A stretch of 28,430 nt of DNA from Russula earlei (taxonomy: Eukaryota > Basidiomycota > Agaricomycetes > Russulales > Russulaceae), in NCBI GenBank assembly GCA_025769875.1, contig JAGFNK010000642.1, forward strand, positions 1 through 28,430. The letters run 5' to 3'. Below, piece by piece: positions 1-9,902 of this stretch; within the stretch, counting starts at the first letter, position 1, and each line of letters opens with the position of its first letter. A program made the translations under genes and the position numbers. Below the pieces are notes generated by a model that did no database searches, had not been told where the DNA came from, and saw only the letters and a program-made list of their open reading frames with translations.

Positions 1-3000
1 GGAATGCGGAAGCGGAATGGAAGTCCGCCATCCCGAGGTAAGACCTCCGAGATTACAGGAGTGGAGCAGAGTGGAATCTGCCATCCCGAAGCGATCCAAG
101 ATGTACCTTGATTGATCAATGTCTGTGTTAGCCAAGCGATCGCGTGTAACGCGGATCCCGAGATATGACGCGATCTCGCCTAGATCTGTCAACTTGTAGC
201 GTATAGACAAGGATGTATATGTGCCCGTAGATGTGAGCGCTGCCCGTAGATGTGAGCGTCGAGACCGTGAGGGTCGCCTAAGATAATGATGTCATCGGCA
301 GAGAGGATGTGAACTGATAAGGAAATGGCAATGGATCCCCCTGCGTCTTTGGCGATGACATATGTCCGCATGAGAATGCGTGAGCATGAAGCCGAGATAA
401 GTGCCCACATGGGAATGCGTGCGTGTGAAACTGATGCCTGCATGAGAATGCGTGCGCATGAACATGAAGCCCGCATGAGAATGCGTGCGTATGACTGTGA
501 AGCCGCATGAAGCCCATAGAATGCGTGTGTGCTAAGTCGATGCCCGCATGAGAATGTGTGCATGTAAATGCGAGTCACTAAGGACTCCATGAGAACGTAA
601 GTCCCATGTATGATAGGCCTGTGTAAGACCAAAGAAAAACTTTCTTGTCCGTCCAGTGTGATGAAGCCCTGCGGTTGCTCCAATAAAACTAAATCTTGTC
701 ACCCAGTGAGCCAAATAGGAACGCCGACAAGCCATCCGTTGATTTCCCAATGTGTTTGCGTGGCCAACGCTGAACAAGAGTCGCTAAGACTCGGACCTGG
801 CTACTGGTGAGAAGGTTTCATCAATGTCAATGCCTTGTAAATTGGGTGAACCCCTGTGCAATTGAAACACGCGCGAAATCTCCAAGATTTGCGTGCTGCA
901 CACCCATTCTGATAAGATCTATAAGATCAATTGATCCCAGGTACCAATTTTCGCAAGCGCGCTGATCACATATTTGACACGCGACTTGCCACTCATCGGC
1001 AGAATCTGATAAAGTGCCTTCCCGATATGTAGCCTAGTGATCGCTTCCGCATAGCCGAGCCATATGTGATAAGCACCCTCTCGGATCTGTGTATGCAGTC
1101 CCTCCGAAACATTCAGAACGCGGACGCGAATAAGACCCAAGATGTGTAACTGAGAGCGGACACGGTGGACCAATGAATTGTCCCAATAATGCTAAGTGAG
1201 GATGGCGTAAACGGTATGGCGGAACACGTGCAACTGGCTGTATAGGTGGGGTAAGGTTGAGTGAGTGTGGTGTGAGGGAATCTAATGGGGTTTCCGGAGG
1301 CGCGGAATGAAGTGCCGACGATCCGGTTTATGTGAAAGTAAGGCAGAGAATGTCACCGGTCCTGTAGGGACCAAGAGTTGTGCAGGCGGAGCAGTGTCTG
1401 TAACATGTCCCCTGGCTATGCAGTATGCGCTTGTCGTGCGATAAGATTACGATGGTCAGGCGTGTAGACATACGCCCTACATCTAAAGAAGGCGGAATTG
1501 TGAGACGACCAGAGTCAGTCCGTCCGTTCACAGTGTATGAAGTGTGTGTGCACAGAGAATGCGTGATGGAGTCCGATCATTAGTATGGATGGCAGCGTTA
1601 GTACTAAGCTCCAGAACCCGAGGCTAAGACCAGCGCCATGCAACTTTGAGCGTGTGTTGTCTTCAAGGGTCCGATTCCATCTATCTGGCACTCCATTCTC
1701 CTGTGGTGAATCTAGCATTGTTAATCTATGTTTGATCCCTCCATGAACTGATAAGTATGTGAGCATGCGTTGCCTCAATAGCTAGCGCCTTGAATTGATC
1801 TTGCATGCAGCAGATCGGGTAAGGTGCTGTAGATAATCTGTAGCCGAGGATCCGATTGCTAAGGGGAAGCCCAGAAAAGAAGCGTTCAGTTGCCGAGTGT
1901 ATACTCTGGACAGGATAACTGATCGCGATCCGTAAAGCCAAGCGAGATCCGAGTACTGGAATCACTGTGATAGATTAATGTGTGGTGGAAACATATGTCC
2001 CATGCGCTGATGCTGGATGTGGAATGATAGGACACTTCTTTGCACGTGTAGAGCTGGAGTTATGAAGTTAATACACAATAGATTGTTCTCCAGCCAGCTG
2101 TGCGCGATCTTCCGATCTTTGATGTGTAAATTTGAACACCCCTCTTGAGTGTAAGTGATGCATCCCCTGTTCCGAAGTAGTGCGCGCACTGTGTAGTCGC
2201 ATGCATCGGCCTTCGGTACATGTATAATGTCTATGAGGGTTAATAAGGATATCTCCAAGGCCTTCCGGCCGGCAGGACGGACGCAGATCCAGTCCCAATC
2301 TGTCTGATGACTGTATAACCTCCCAGAGTAATAGATCTGGAGGCCGGAGCGCAAATAATGAAGTCGGGGGTCTGGAACGGACTAATATGATGAGGAGCTC
2401 CGTAGTCGATCAAGATCTAGCCGCCACATAAAGGGAAACCCAGAATCTCATATTCATCGGACGTCCGATACCTCAGTGATAGGAGCAGTATTGCCCACTA
2501 TGTACGCGCTGACGTTCCTGTCAGTGCCTGTCACTTTTGTATTCGTTGCCTTCTCCTTCGGGTAGTCCAGACTGCATGCCCAAGTTGATTGCAATAGCAG
2601 CATTGTATTTCGGACATAGTGTTGTGTGTCTTTACCGGAATGACTGTATTTTGTGAGGTGGAGAGGCCGGCCCGACGACCATCTTCATTACTGATCCATA
2701 CCTGGATCATGTGTGGAAAGGTCCATCGGAGCGCCGGAGGCTAGAATTTGTCAACGTGACAGCCAAGTGAGCGTCGGATAACGTTTAGATAAGAATAGAG
2801 ATGAAATGGAGATTCGATATGAATAAATGGTTATATTGGAGAGTGATCCATGCATCATTTGATGTTTGCAATCGCGGGAACGTCTGATGTGTGTCGCCTA
2901 ACGTCTAGGAATGTGCGTGTAAGGGATGCCCATGTGTAGAACGCTTGACATTGATCTGACGCCGCCGTATGCACGTTTGAGTTCCTCCCACTTGAGCTTG

Positions 3001-3060
3001 CATGTATACAATTTGATGTCATTTTTGTTACTGCCAATGTGACCTTCTGAATGTATATTT
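1..3060 (-). pseudogene. Copia-L gag-pol remnant (gag, pre-integrase, integrase, reverse transcriptase)
   Basis: Read leftward. Gag traces lie at about 3037-2790. A GAG-pre-integrase region is at 2354-1965 (H..RMGH near its end). The integrase end is at 1778-1515 with the family signature HGGIKH...PQENGVPDRWNRTL, where the usual catalytic Glu of 'AER' is Asp. RT pieces follow at about 970-1, including GFTQ-like, DETFSPVAR-like, MEQPQGF and ADDIIILGD segments. At least four frame changes and several stops separate the domains, so no functional polyprotein is possible. The RT is split by a tandem repeat at 364-582. RNase H lies beyond the window. Breaks match those in Copia-R, so they predate the two insertions. 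Confidence 0.85.
364..582 (-). repeat. Minisatellite inside the Copia-L reverse transcriptase, about 6 units
   Basis: About six diverged units of 33-38 bp built round GCATGAGAATGCGTGC on the plus strand. The matching stretch of Copia-R has about four units. It lies between the central RT region and the ADDIIILG motif, where ordinary Copia RTs have no repeat. Confidence 0.85.
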
Positions 3061-3476
3061 CAAGAGCGCGTGCATCTAAAAGTGTTCTCCCTCAGCGTCC
3101 TAAGAAGTATTGCTGGAGGGGCTATCATCTGTAACTGTAATGCGATGCGCGATAATTATTCAGGATGTGGTGTAATGGCCAGTAAGCGAGATGACCAAGC
3201 GAGTGATCGAGATCGAGGAGGGAACGTAAACATTAGGCGAGGGTGCTGTGAGTAAACTTTAGGTAATTGTGAATTGCCAACCTGGGTTAACGGAGCAGTT
3301 GTTGCCGGATTATTGAAGATCAAATCAGTACCCCTGACGCGTGATAGATAACGCGCGCGTCAATCCTTCGGCTCCAGGGACCGAGGGAGTAGGGTGTCAT
3401 CTGATAACAGAGGCTTGTGAAGAGGGAAAAAAATGGTAAGCTTGTGTGTGAATCTTTGACTTTGGAATTTAGACAT

Positions 3477-3493
3477 GGTCAGGGCCCATAACC
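3477..3493 (-). promoter_or_regulatory. Primer-binding site of Copia-L
   Basis: Directly abuts the LTR. The plus strand reads GGTCAGGGCCCATAACC, the same as an initiator tRNA-Met anticodon arm (CAGGG stem, CCCATAA loop holding the CAT anticodon). The minus-strand element therefore carries the complement, as in Drosophila copia and yeast Ty5, which prime from a tRNA-iMet fragment cut in the anticodon loop. Confidence 0.8.
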
Positions 3494-4018
3494 TGTTGAA
3501 GCAGATGGGCGCAGGTTATGATAAGAGCGATAAGATCCTTAAGATCTATCAAAAGATATTTCAGTATTGTGTAAGACAAGACTATAATTCAGTAATACCT
3601 ATCAAAAGATATCTACAACGCGTGATTAGATGCGAGAGATAAGATAGGAAACAGTAAGTACTCACTTCAGTATTGTGTAAGACAAGACTGAAGTGATCTA
3701 TCGAAATACGACGCTCTTAAGTACTCCAGAGCGTCTCTAAGTACACTGCAGGTAGCTACCATCAATAAGAAACAAAGATCATAAAAGGATCAGTCGTTAG
3801 TAGCTACCGATTGTCATCAATTAACTTATCATTGTAAGTAACGCAGATCTCAGCATATGAGCTGAGCCGGACCACGTGATCCGACGTGTCATGCGTCTAC
3901 ACCGGTGATGCCCGGTCTGTGTAACCGACGCGTCAACGCGTCTGAGCTATGATTACATCACAACGTCCCAGGGTAGTGGTAACATACCAAATCACCCAAA
4001 TCAATGATAATCTCAACA
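3494..4018 (-). repeat. 5' LTR of Copia-L (525 bp)
   Basis: Reads TGTTGA...TCAACA at its ends and has exactly the length of both Copia-R LTRs. It differs from them mainly at CpG/TpG/CpA positions. It is followed inward by the primer-binding site and outward, at 4019, by Gypsy2 sequence beginning GTTAA. Confidence 0.95.
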
Positions 4019-4246
4019 GTTAACTCTCGTAACCCCCCTTCTTATTCAGTTAATGATCCCTCTATCCGTGACCGCGGACACACGATCTTTAACATAGCCG
4101 CCAGGGAACAACTGTTTTCCGGGATTCTTTCCCCTGGTGACTTCCGCGGCTTTCAACTTCTCATGATGGACCCCCGTTTTTCCGAGTTTCATTTATCCAT
4201 ACGAAGAGCAGTACTTACTGATTTGATATGGAATCACATTACATGA
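4019..4246 (+). pseudogene. C-terminal tail of Gypsy2 Pol
   Basis: Open frame starting at the Copia-L LTR edge (VNSRNPPSYSVNDP...) and ending at TGA 4244-4246. There is no start codon of its own; an ATG at 4004 lies in the LTR. Reconstruction places it directly after the chromodomain region of the minus-strand Gypsy2 Pol, in frame. It encodes about 75 residues with no recognised domain, including a compact helical-looking part (AAREQLFSGILSPGDFRGF). After the TGA the same frame stays open through 4327 into the next ORF, so the TGA may be a mutated codon rather than a true end. Confidence 0.7.
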
Positions 4247-4327
4247 TCAGCCTCCATAAATACTCCCACTCCTTCTCAGTGGTCAGCCTGGCACCACGAA
4301 CACACTACCTCCGCTTACAATACCCCC

Positions 4328-5513
4328 ATGTCGTCTCCTGCCTCTAACTTGTCTCCCCTACCTATTCTCACCCCTTCCCCCACCATCAAACAAGAACCCC
4401 TCTCACCAGAAGTCATCCAACATATCATTGACCAATGCACCCTCATTGTCCCAGAAGAGACTGAACTCCAGGACCTCGCCGCCACCCTTAACCCACTCGC
4501 TATCCACGAGGGAACCCCCTCGCCTACCCCGACTGAAGTGGACCCCACTCACCCTGGCCCCCCCTGGTTTGTTTATGAACCTTACACGCATGTTCCCCCT
4601 TTTTATATTCACATTAATGGGCGAAAATGCCTCCTACCATACTTACGCATCGCTCTTTACAATGGCGAACCCATGCTTCTAGGAACTATGGGTCGAGGAG
4701 AGCCCACTTACGGAGAGAAGCTCATTGACCGGCCTGTTGTCTCTGCCCCCCACCCCTCTGTGACTGCCTCTGACCTCTGCCTCCTAATCGAGGACCATCC
4801 GTTCCACTTCAATGCTGCCCAGGCTCTTGAGAACCTTCACGACCCCGGTGCCCTCGCTGACGTCTACCGCCTCCGTACCAGTTCATTCCAACTAAAAATC
4901 TTAGAAGGCAAACGTGCATCTATCCAAGGAGCTTTAAGTGTCCTGCAAGGACAATTAGCTGATCGACTTCATGAAATCCAGGCTCACACCAAAGAAACCG
5001 CCGCCATCCGTGCCCGCCTCCACGCCAACAACACTTCCGTCTGAGTTCACCATCAACTCGACAACCTTATGACCAATGGCGGCCTTACTCGTGATACCGG
5101 GCCATACTATTCACTAGCAGGGAGCTATGACAAAATCGAAGAGTCAAAGGAACTACCCACCTCTCCTTCTTCCTCACTACCCGTTCATCCCCCTCTCTCC
5201 CTAACTCCCCCTCTCGAGTACCTCCCCCGTGTTGTTGACCAATCCCAAAACGATGCTCCTATGGGATCACCCTCCCACTTTCCTCAAATGTTCTCTGACG
5301 ACGCTAGCACCCCTAACACCCCTCTCACTCCTGCATGTATGACTAAAGCACAGCGTCATCAGCTCCAGAAGCGACAACATGTCTGCAAACACTGCAGCAC
5401 CAGAGGGCATTGGAACAAAGACTGTAACAAACCTCACACTAACTGTAGTGGTCAAGTGGATTGCATCCTTAGGAGGACTCACCGGAGCTACAGAGGTTCC
5501 TGTCCCAGGGCAA
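4328..5513 (+). pseudogene. Gypsy2 post-pol ORF (ORF3) with CCHC zinc knuckle, cut by Copia-R
   Basis: Starts MSSPASNLSP. Order: a Pro/Ser/Thr-rich N-terminus (about residues 1-75); a compact region with W..YEP, LPYLRI and a GEP...G...YGE.L pattern (about 76-185); a coiled-coil-like helix (about 190-235); a second low-complexity stretch; and a CX2CX4HX4C knuckle, CKHCSTRGHWNKDC, at 5384-5425. An in-frame TGA at 5042-5044 (consistent with CGA to TGA) splits it into 238- and 176-residue frames. The Copia-R LTR begins at 5514, so the frame as seen to 5599 ends in LTR sequence. The layout matches the post-pol ORF of Gypsy1 (16399-18269). Retroelement CCHC knuckles normally bind RNA as part of Gag; a role of this extra one in RNA binding is inference. 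Confidence 0.75.
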
Positions 5514-6038
5514 TGTTGAGATTATCATTGATTTGGGTGATTTGGTATGTTACCACTACCCTGGGACATTGTGATGTAATCACAGCTCAGACGCGTTGAC
5601 ATGTCGGTTACACGGACCAGGCATCACCGGCGTAGACGCATGACGCGTTGGATCACGCAGTCTGGCTCAGCTCATATGCTGAGATCTGCGTTACTTACAA
5701 TGATAAGTTAATTGATGACAATCGGTAGCTACTAACGACTGATCCTTTTATGATCTTTGTTTCTTATTGATGGTAGCTACCTGCAGTGTACTTAGAGACG
5801 CTCTGGAGTACTTAAGAGCGTCGTATTTCGATAGATCACTTCAGTCTTGTCTTACACAATACTGAAGTGAGTACTTACTGTTTCCTATCTTATCTCTCGC
5901 ATCTAATCACGCGTTGTAGATATCTTTTGATAGGTATTACTGAATTATAGTCTTGTCTTACACAATACTGAAATATCTTTTGATAGATCTTAAGGATCTT
6001 ATCGCTCTTATCATAACCTGCGCCCATCTGCTTCAACA
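5514..6038 (+). repeat. 5' LTR of Copia-R
   Basis: TGTTGAGATT...GCTTCAACA, 525 bp. A near-identical segment of about 24 bp (AGTCTTGTCTTACACAATAC core) occurs twice, at 5842-5866 and 5948-5972. The first copy is flanked by CACTTCAGT (5837-5845) and ACTGAAGTG (5861-5869), a 9-bp perfect stem. GGTAGCTAC also occurs twice. I could not place a TATA box or poly(A) site with confidence. Confidence 0.95.
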
Positions 6039-6055
6039 GGTTATGGGCCCTGACC
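6039..6055 (+). promoter_or_regulatory. Primer-binding site of Copia-R (half initiator tRNA-Met)
   Basis: GGTTATGGGCCCTGACC begins at the base after the LTR. Its reverse complement reads as an anticodon arm, CAGGG-CCCATAA-CC, with CAT in the loop. This is the internal priming mode known from Drosophila copia and yeast Ty5, not the usual tRNA 3' end (TGGTATCAGAGC). Confidence 0.85.
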
Positions 6056-6470
6056 GTGTCTAAATTCCAAAGTCAAAGATTCACACACAAGCTTACCATT
6101 TTTTTCCCTCTTCACAAGCCTCTGTTATCAGATGACACCCTACTCCCTCGGTCCCTGGAGCCGAAGGATTGACGCGCGCGTTATCTATCACGCGTCAGGG
6201 GTACTGATTTGATCTTCAATAATCCGGCAACAACTGCTCCGTTAACCCAGGTTGGCAATTCGCAATTACCTAAAGTTTACTCACGGCACCCTCGCCTAAT
6301 GTTTACGTTCCCTCCTTGATCTCGATCACTCGCTTGGTCATCTCGCTTACTGGCCATTACACCACATCCTGAATAATTATCGCGCATCGCATTACAGTTA
6401 CAGATGATAGCCCCTCCAGCAATACTTCTTAGGACGCTGAGGGAGAACACTTTTAGATGCATGCGCTCTT
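6056..6470 (+). other. Copia-R leader, no gene recognised
   Basis: Between the primer-binding site and the first gag-like residues I see only short frames. A 61-residue minus-strand frame at 6277-6462 recurs in mirror image in Copia-L, but it has no family resemblance and is explained by the duplication. Confidence 0.5.
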
Positions 6471-6479
6471 GAAATATAC

Positions 6480-6770
6480 ATTCAGAAGGTCACATTGGCA
6501 GTAACAAAAATGACATCAAATTGTATACTTGCAAGCTCAAGTGGGAGGAACTCAAACGTGCATACGGCGGCGTCAGATCAATGTCAAGCATTCTACACAT
6601 GGGCATCCCTTACACGCACATTCCTAGACGTTAGGCGACACACATCAGATGTTCCCGCGATTGCAAACATCAAATGATGCATGGATCACTCTCCAATATA
6701 ACCATTTATTCATATCGAATCTCCATTTCATCTCTATTCTTATCTAAACGTTATCCGACGCTCACTCGGC
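6480..6770 (+). pseudogene. Copia-R gag remnant
   Basis: The best gag-like stretch is WEELKRAYGGVRSMSS in one frame, resembling the 'W..L...YG' helix region of Copia Gag. The frame then stops, and neighbouring frames carry fragments such as AFYTWASLTRTFLDVR. No CCHC knuckle and no protease motif (D[ST]G) could be found downstream as far as 7180. The assignment rests on position and this one short match. Confidence 0.45.
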
Positions 6771-7177
6771 TGTCGCGTCGACAAATTCTAGCCTCCGGCG
6801 CTCCAATGGACCTTTCCACACATGATCCAGGTATGGATCAGTAATGAAGATGGTCGTCGGGCCGGCCTCTCCACCTCACAAAATACAGTCATTCCGGTAA
6901 AGACACACAACACTACGTCCGAAATACAATGCTGCTATTGCAATCAACTTAGGCATGCAGTCTGGACTACCCAAAGGAGAAGGCAACGAATACAAAAGTG
7001 ACAGGCACTGACAGGAACGTCAGCGCATACATAGTGGGCAATACTGCTCCTATCACTGAGGTATCGGACGTCCGATGAATATGAGATTCTGGGTTTCCCT
7101 TTACGTGGCGGCTAGATCTTGATCGACTACGGAGCTCCTCATCATATTAGTCCGTTCCGGACCCCCAACTTCATTAT

Positions 7178-8020
7178 TTGCGCTCCGGCCTCCAGATCTA
7201 TTACTCTGGGAGGTTATACAGTCATCAGACAGATTGGGACTGGATCTGCGTCCGTCCTGCCGGCTGGAAGGCCTTGGAGATATCCTTATTAACCCTCATA
7301 GACATTATACATGTACTGAAGGCCGATGCATGCGACTACATAGTGCGCGCGCTACTTCGGAACGGGGGATGCATCACTTACACTCAAGAGGGGTGTTCAA
7401 ATTTACACATCAAAGATCGGAAGATCACGCACAGCTGGCTGGAGAACAATCTATTGTATATTAACTTCATAACTCCAGCTCTACACGCGCAAAGAAGTGT
7501 CCTATCATTCCACATCCAGCATCAGCGCATGGGACATATGTTTCCACCGCGCGTTATTCTATCACAGTGATTCCGGTACTCGGATCTCGCTTGGCTTTAC
7601 GGATCGTGATCAGTTATCCTGTCTGGAGTATACACTCGGCAACCGAACGCTTCTTTTCTGGGCTTCCCCTTAGCGATCGGATCCTCAGCTACAGATTATC
7701 TACAGCACCTTAGCCGATCTGCTGCACGTGAGATCAATTCAAGGCGCTAGCTATTGAGGCAACGCATGCTCACATACTTATCAGTTCATGGAGGGATCAA
7801 ACATAGATTAACAATGCTAGATTCACCACAGGAGAATGGAGTGCCAGATAGATGGAATCGGACCCTTGAAGACAACACGTGCTCAAAGTTGCATGGCGCT
7901 GGTCTTAGCCTCGGGTTCTGGAGCATAATACTAACGCTGCCATCCATACTAATGATCGGACTCCATCACGCATTCTCTGTGCACACACACTTCATACACT
8001 GTGAATGGACGGACTGACTC
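7178..8020 (+). pseudogene. Copia-R GAG-pre-integrase and integrase remnant
   Basis: 7178-7570 encodes the pre-integrase domain: RALLRNGGCITYTQEGC, then LENNLLY and HQRMGH, which matches the family pattern 'L...G..v.f...gc...LY...WH.R.GH'. The integrase core between 7580 and 7750 is scrambled by frame changes. At 7754-8017 its end is clear: HGGIKHRLTMLDSPQENG, then VPDRWNRTLEDN and GFWSIILTLPSIL, corresponding to the third catalytic position and the following helix. The catalytic Glu is replaced by Asp and the first two Asp motifs cannot be read. Not functional. Confidence 0.85.
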
Positions 8021-8555
8021 CAGTCGTCTCACAATTCCACCTTCTTTTGATCTAGGGCGTATGTCTACACGCCTGACCATTGTAATCTTATCGCGCGACA
8101 AGCGCATACTGCATAGCCAGGGGACATGTTACAGACACTGCTCCGCCTGCACAACTCTTGGTCCCTACAGGACTGGTGACATTCTCTGCCTTACCTTCAC
8201 ATAAACCGGATCGTCGGCACTTCGTTCCGTGCCTCTGGAAACCCCATTAGATTCCCTCACACCACACTCACTCGACCTTACCCCACCTATACAGCCAGTT
8301 CCACACACTCCGCCACACCGTTTATGCCATCATCACTTAGCATTATTGGGACAATTCATTGGTCCACCGCGTCTGCTCTCAGTTACACATCTTGGGTCTT
8401 ATTCGCGTCCGCGTTCTGAATGTCTCGGAGGGACTGCATACACAGATCTGAGAGGGCGCTTATCACATACGGCTCGGCTACGTGGAAGCGATCACTAGGC
8501 TACATATTGGGAAGGCACTTTATCGGATTCTGCCGATGAGTGGCAAGTTGCGTGT
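8021..8555 (+). other. Copia-R INT-RT connection region
   Basis: Low-complexity Pro/Thr/His-rich translation (for example LTPPIQPVPHTPPH near 8280) is typical of the linker between integrase and reverse transcriptase. No domain is recognised and no long frame survives. Minus-strand frames here are shadows. Confidence 0.5.
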
Positions 8556-8559
8556 CAAA

Positions 8560-9530
8560 TATGTGATCGGCGCGCTTGCGAAAATTGGTACCTGGGATAT
8601 CAATTGATCTTATAGATCTTATCGGAATGGGTGTGCAGCACGCAAATCTTGGAGATTTCGCGCGCGTTTCAGTTGCACAGGGGTTCACCCAATTTACAAG
8701 GCATTGACATTGATGAAACCTTCTCACCAGTAGCCAGGTCCGAGTCTTAGCAACTCTTGTTCAGCGTTGGCCGCGTGAACACATTGGGAAATCAATGGAC
8801 GTCTTGTCGGCGTTCCTATTTGGCTCACTGGGTGACAAGATTTAGTTTTATTGGAGCAACCACAAGGCTTCATCACACTGGACGGACAAGAAAGTTTTTC
8901 TTTGGTCTTACACAGGCCTATCGTACATGGGACTTACGTTCTCATGGAGTCCTTAGTGACTCGCGTTTACATGCATGCATTCTCATGCGGGCTTCACAAG
9001 TCATACACATGCATTCTCATGTGGGCATCGGTTTCACACGCACGCATTCCCATGCGGGCACTTATCTCGGCTTCACGCTCATGCATTCTCATGCGGACAT
9101 ATGTCATCGCCAAGACGCGGGGGGATCCATTGCCATTTCCTTATCAGTTCACATCCTCTCTGCTGATGACATCATTATCTTAGGTGACCCTCGCGGTCTC
9201 GACGCTCACATCTACGGGCAGCGCTCACATCTATGGGCACATATACATCCTTGTCTATATGCTACGAGTTGACAGATCTAGGCGAGATCGCGTCATATCT
9301 CGGGATCCGCGTTACACGCGATCGCTCGGCTAACACAGACATCGATCATTCAAGGTACATCTTGGATCGCTTCGGGATGGCGGATTCCACTCCGCTCCAC
9401 TCCTGTAATCTCGGAGGTCTCACCTCGGGATGGCGGACTTCCGTTCCGCTTCCGCATTCCGCTCCGTTCCGACGCGGAAGTCCAGTTGATCAAGCACTCC
9501 GGAGACGCAACGCCTATGGCGATTAGGCAA
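8560..9530 (+). pseudogene. Copia-R reverse transcriptase remnant
   Basis: Motifs appear in the right order across three frames: ALAKIGTWDI (near 8577), AQGFTQ and an 'IDIDETFSPVAR'-like string (8675-8745), DVLSAFLFG (near 8795), MEQPQGFITLDGQESF (8851), a GLTQAYRTW string equal to the family 'YGLKQ..R.W', ADDIIILGD (near 9163, the catalytic YxDD region with Tyr and Val changed) and TDLGEIASYLGIRVTRD with YILDRFGMAD (9250-9400). Frameshifts, a stop in GFTQ-DETF, and a minisatellite just before ADDIII make it inactive. Confidence 0.88.
8966..9100 (+). repeat. Minisatellite inside the Copia-R reverse transcriptase, about 4 units
   Basis: Four diverged units of about 33 bp round GCATTCTCATGCGGGC. 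The translation in all frames is His/Cys/Ser-rich filler (SHAGF, HAFSCG). Two units fewer than in Copia-L. Confidence 0.85.
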
Positions 9531-9593
9531 TATATTAATGTTTTAACGGCGGCCTCCCCTATGTGCAGATCTGAACACTTCACTGGAAACTTT

Positions 9594-9745
9594 CCTGGCA
9601 GTCTCTCGACTGTGCGTTTACACGCGTTCACATGCGTTCACACTCTCCTTTGCAGTCTCTCGCCTGCATACACATATTCATTTGGAGTCTTTCGACTCAT
9701 TTCCTTTGGAGTCTTTTGACTCGCAGTCTCTCGACTCACCCACTC
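9594..9745 (+). repeat. Second Copia-R tandem repeat, GCAGTCTCTCGACT units
   Basis: About five imperfect copies of G[CG]AGTCT[CT]T[CT]G[AC]CT, separated by 10-45 bp spacers with CACGCGTTCACATGCGTTC-like runs. It occupies the place where most of RNase H should be. Confidence 0.7.
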
Positions 9746-9754
9746 TTTAATCAC

Positions 9755-9874
9755 TTGCATTTTACTGCAATACCTACCTCATCAAGACGTCCACCTGCTG
9801 ATGGTCTTACCACGCCACACGCCCACGCGCGACACCAGTCCTTTTGTTACTGGGTTAGATCTCTCTTGATCTAA
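9755..9874 (+). pseudogene. Copia-R RNase H C-terminal end
   Basis: The frame ending at 9874 reads IPTSSRRPPADGLTTPHAHA then RHQSFCYW. This matches the end of Copia RNase H ('yvPT..q.ADglTKpL...kH..f'). The catalytic part of RNase H, about 100 residues, is absent between 9530 and 9755, so only the tail of the polyprotein remains. Confidence 0.75.
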
Positions 9875-9891
9875 TCTACCGACTGTCTCAA

Positions 9892-9902
9892 TCACAGGGG
9901 GA
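9892..9902 (+). promoter_or_regulatory. Polypurine tract of Copia-R
   Basis: CACAGGGGGA immediately precedes the 3' LTR. It is the expected primer for plus-strand DNA synthesis. Confidence 0.75.

Larger units (their letters stand above)
1..4018 (-). mobile_element. Copia-L: Ty1/Copia LTR retrotransposon, 3' end beyond the window
   Basis: Inverted near-copy of 5514-9460. Position x in Copia-R matches 9532-x here across the gag and INT part, and 9461-x beyond the tandem repeat, so this copy is about 73 bp longer in that repeat. Its 5' LTR is at 3494-4018 and transcription would run leftward. Coding remnants follow in Copia order (gag, GAG-pre-integrase, INT, RT). The window starts inside the end of RT, so the 3' LTR and far target-site duplication are not visible. 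The same frames are broken at the same places as in Copia-R. Confidence 0.93.
4019..5513 (+). mobile_element. Gypsy2 segment, probably inverted relative to the rest of Gypsy2
   Basis: This 1495-bp block lies between two head-to-head Copia LTRs. It holds the end of a Gypsy Pol and the start of a zinc-knuckle ORF on the plus strand, while the rest of Gypsy2 pol is on the minus strand at 18789-20617. Joined in flipped orientation to 10428-10449 and 18794 onward, the Gypsy2 frame is continuous. Its 5' edge, GTTAA, is the reverse complement of the TTAAC that follows Copia-R. Confidence 0.8.

Noticed and set aside
364..582. CRISPR-like array
   Set aside because: Units are contiguous and diverged with no unique spacers, inside a eukaryotic retrotransposon.
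189..683. His/Cys-rich proteins around the 33-bp repeats (possible metal-binding protein)
   Set aside because: Composition follows from translating the minisatellite in any frame; RT motifs flank it.
5514..5599. Extension of the Gypsy2 zinc-knuckle protein to 5599
   Set aside because: These codons are Copia LTR sequence and the ORF is truncated by the insertion at 5513.
6277..6462. 61-residue minus-strand gene, also at 3070-3255 plus strand
   Set aside because: Antisense to the Copia gag leader and duplicated only because the element is; no family match.
8500..8727. 75-residue minus-strand frame
   Set aside because: Shadow of the Copia RT start, which has motifs in the plus direction.
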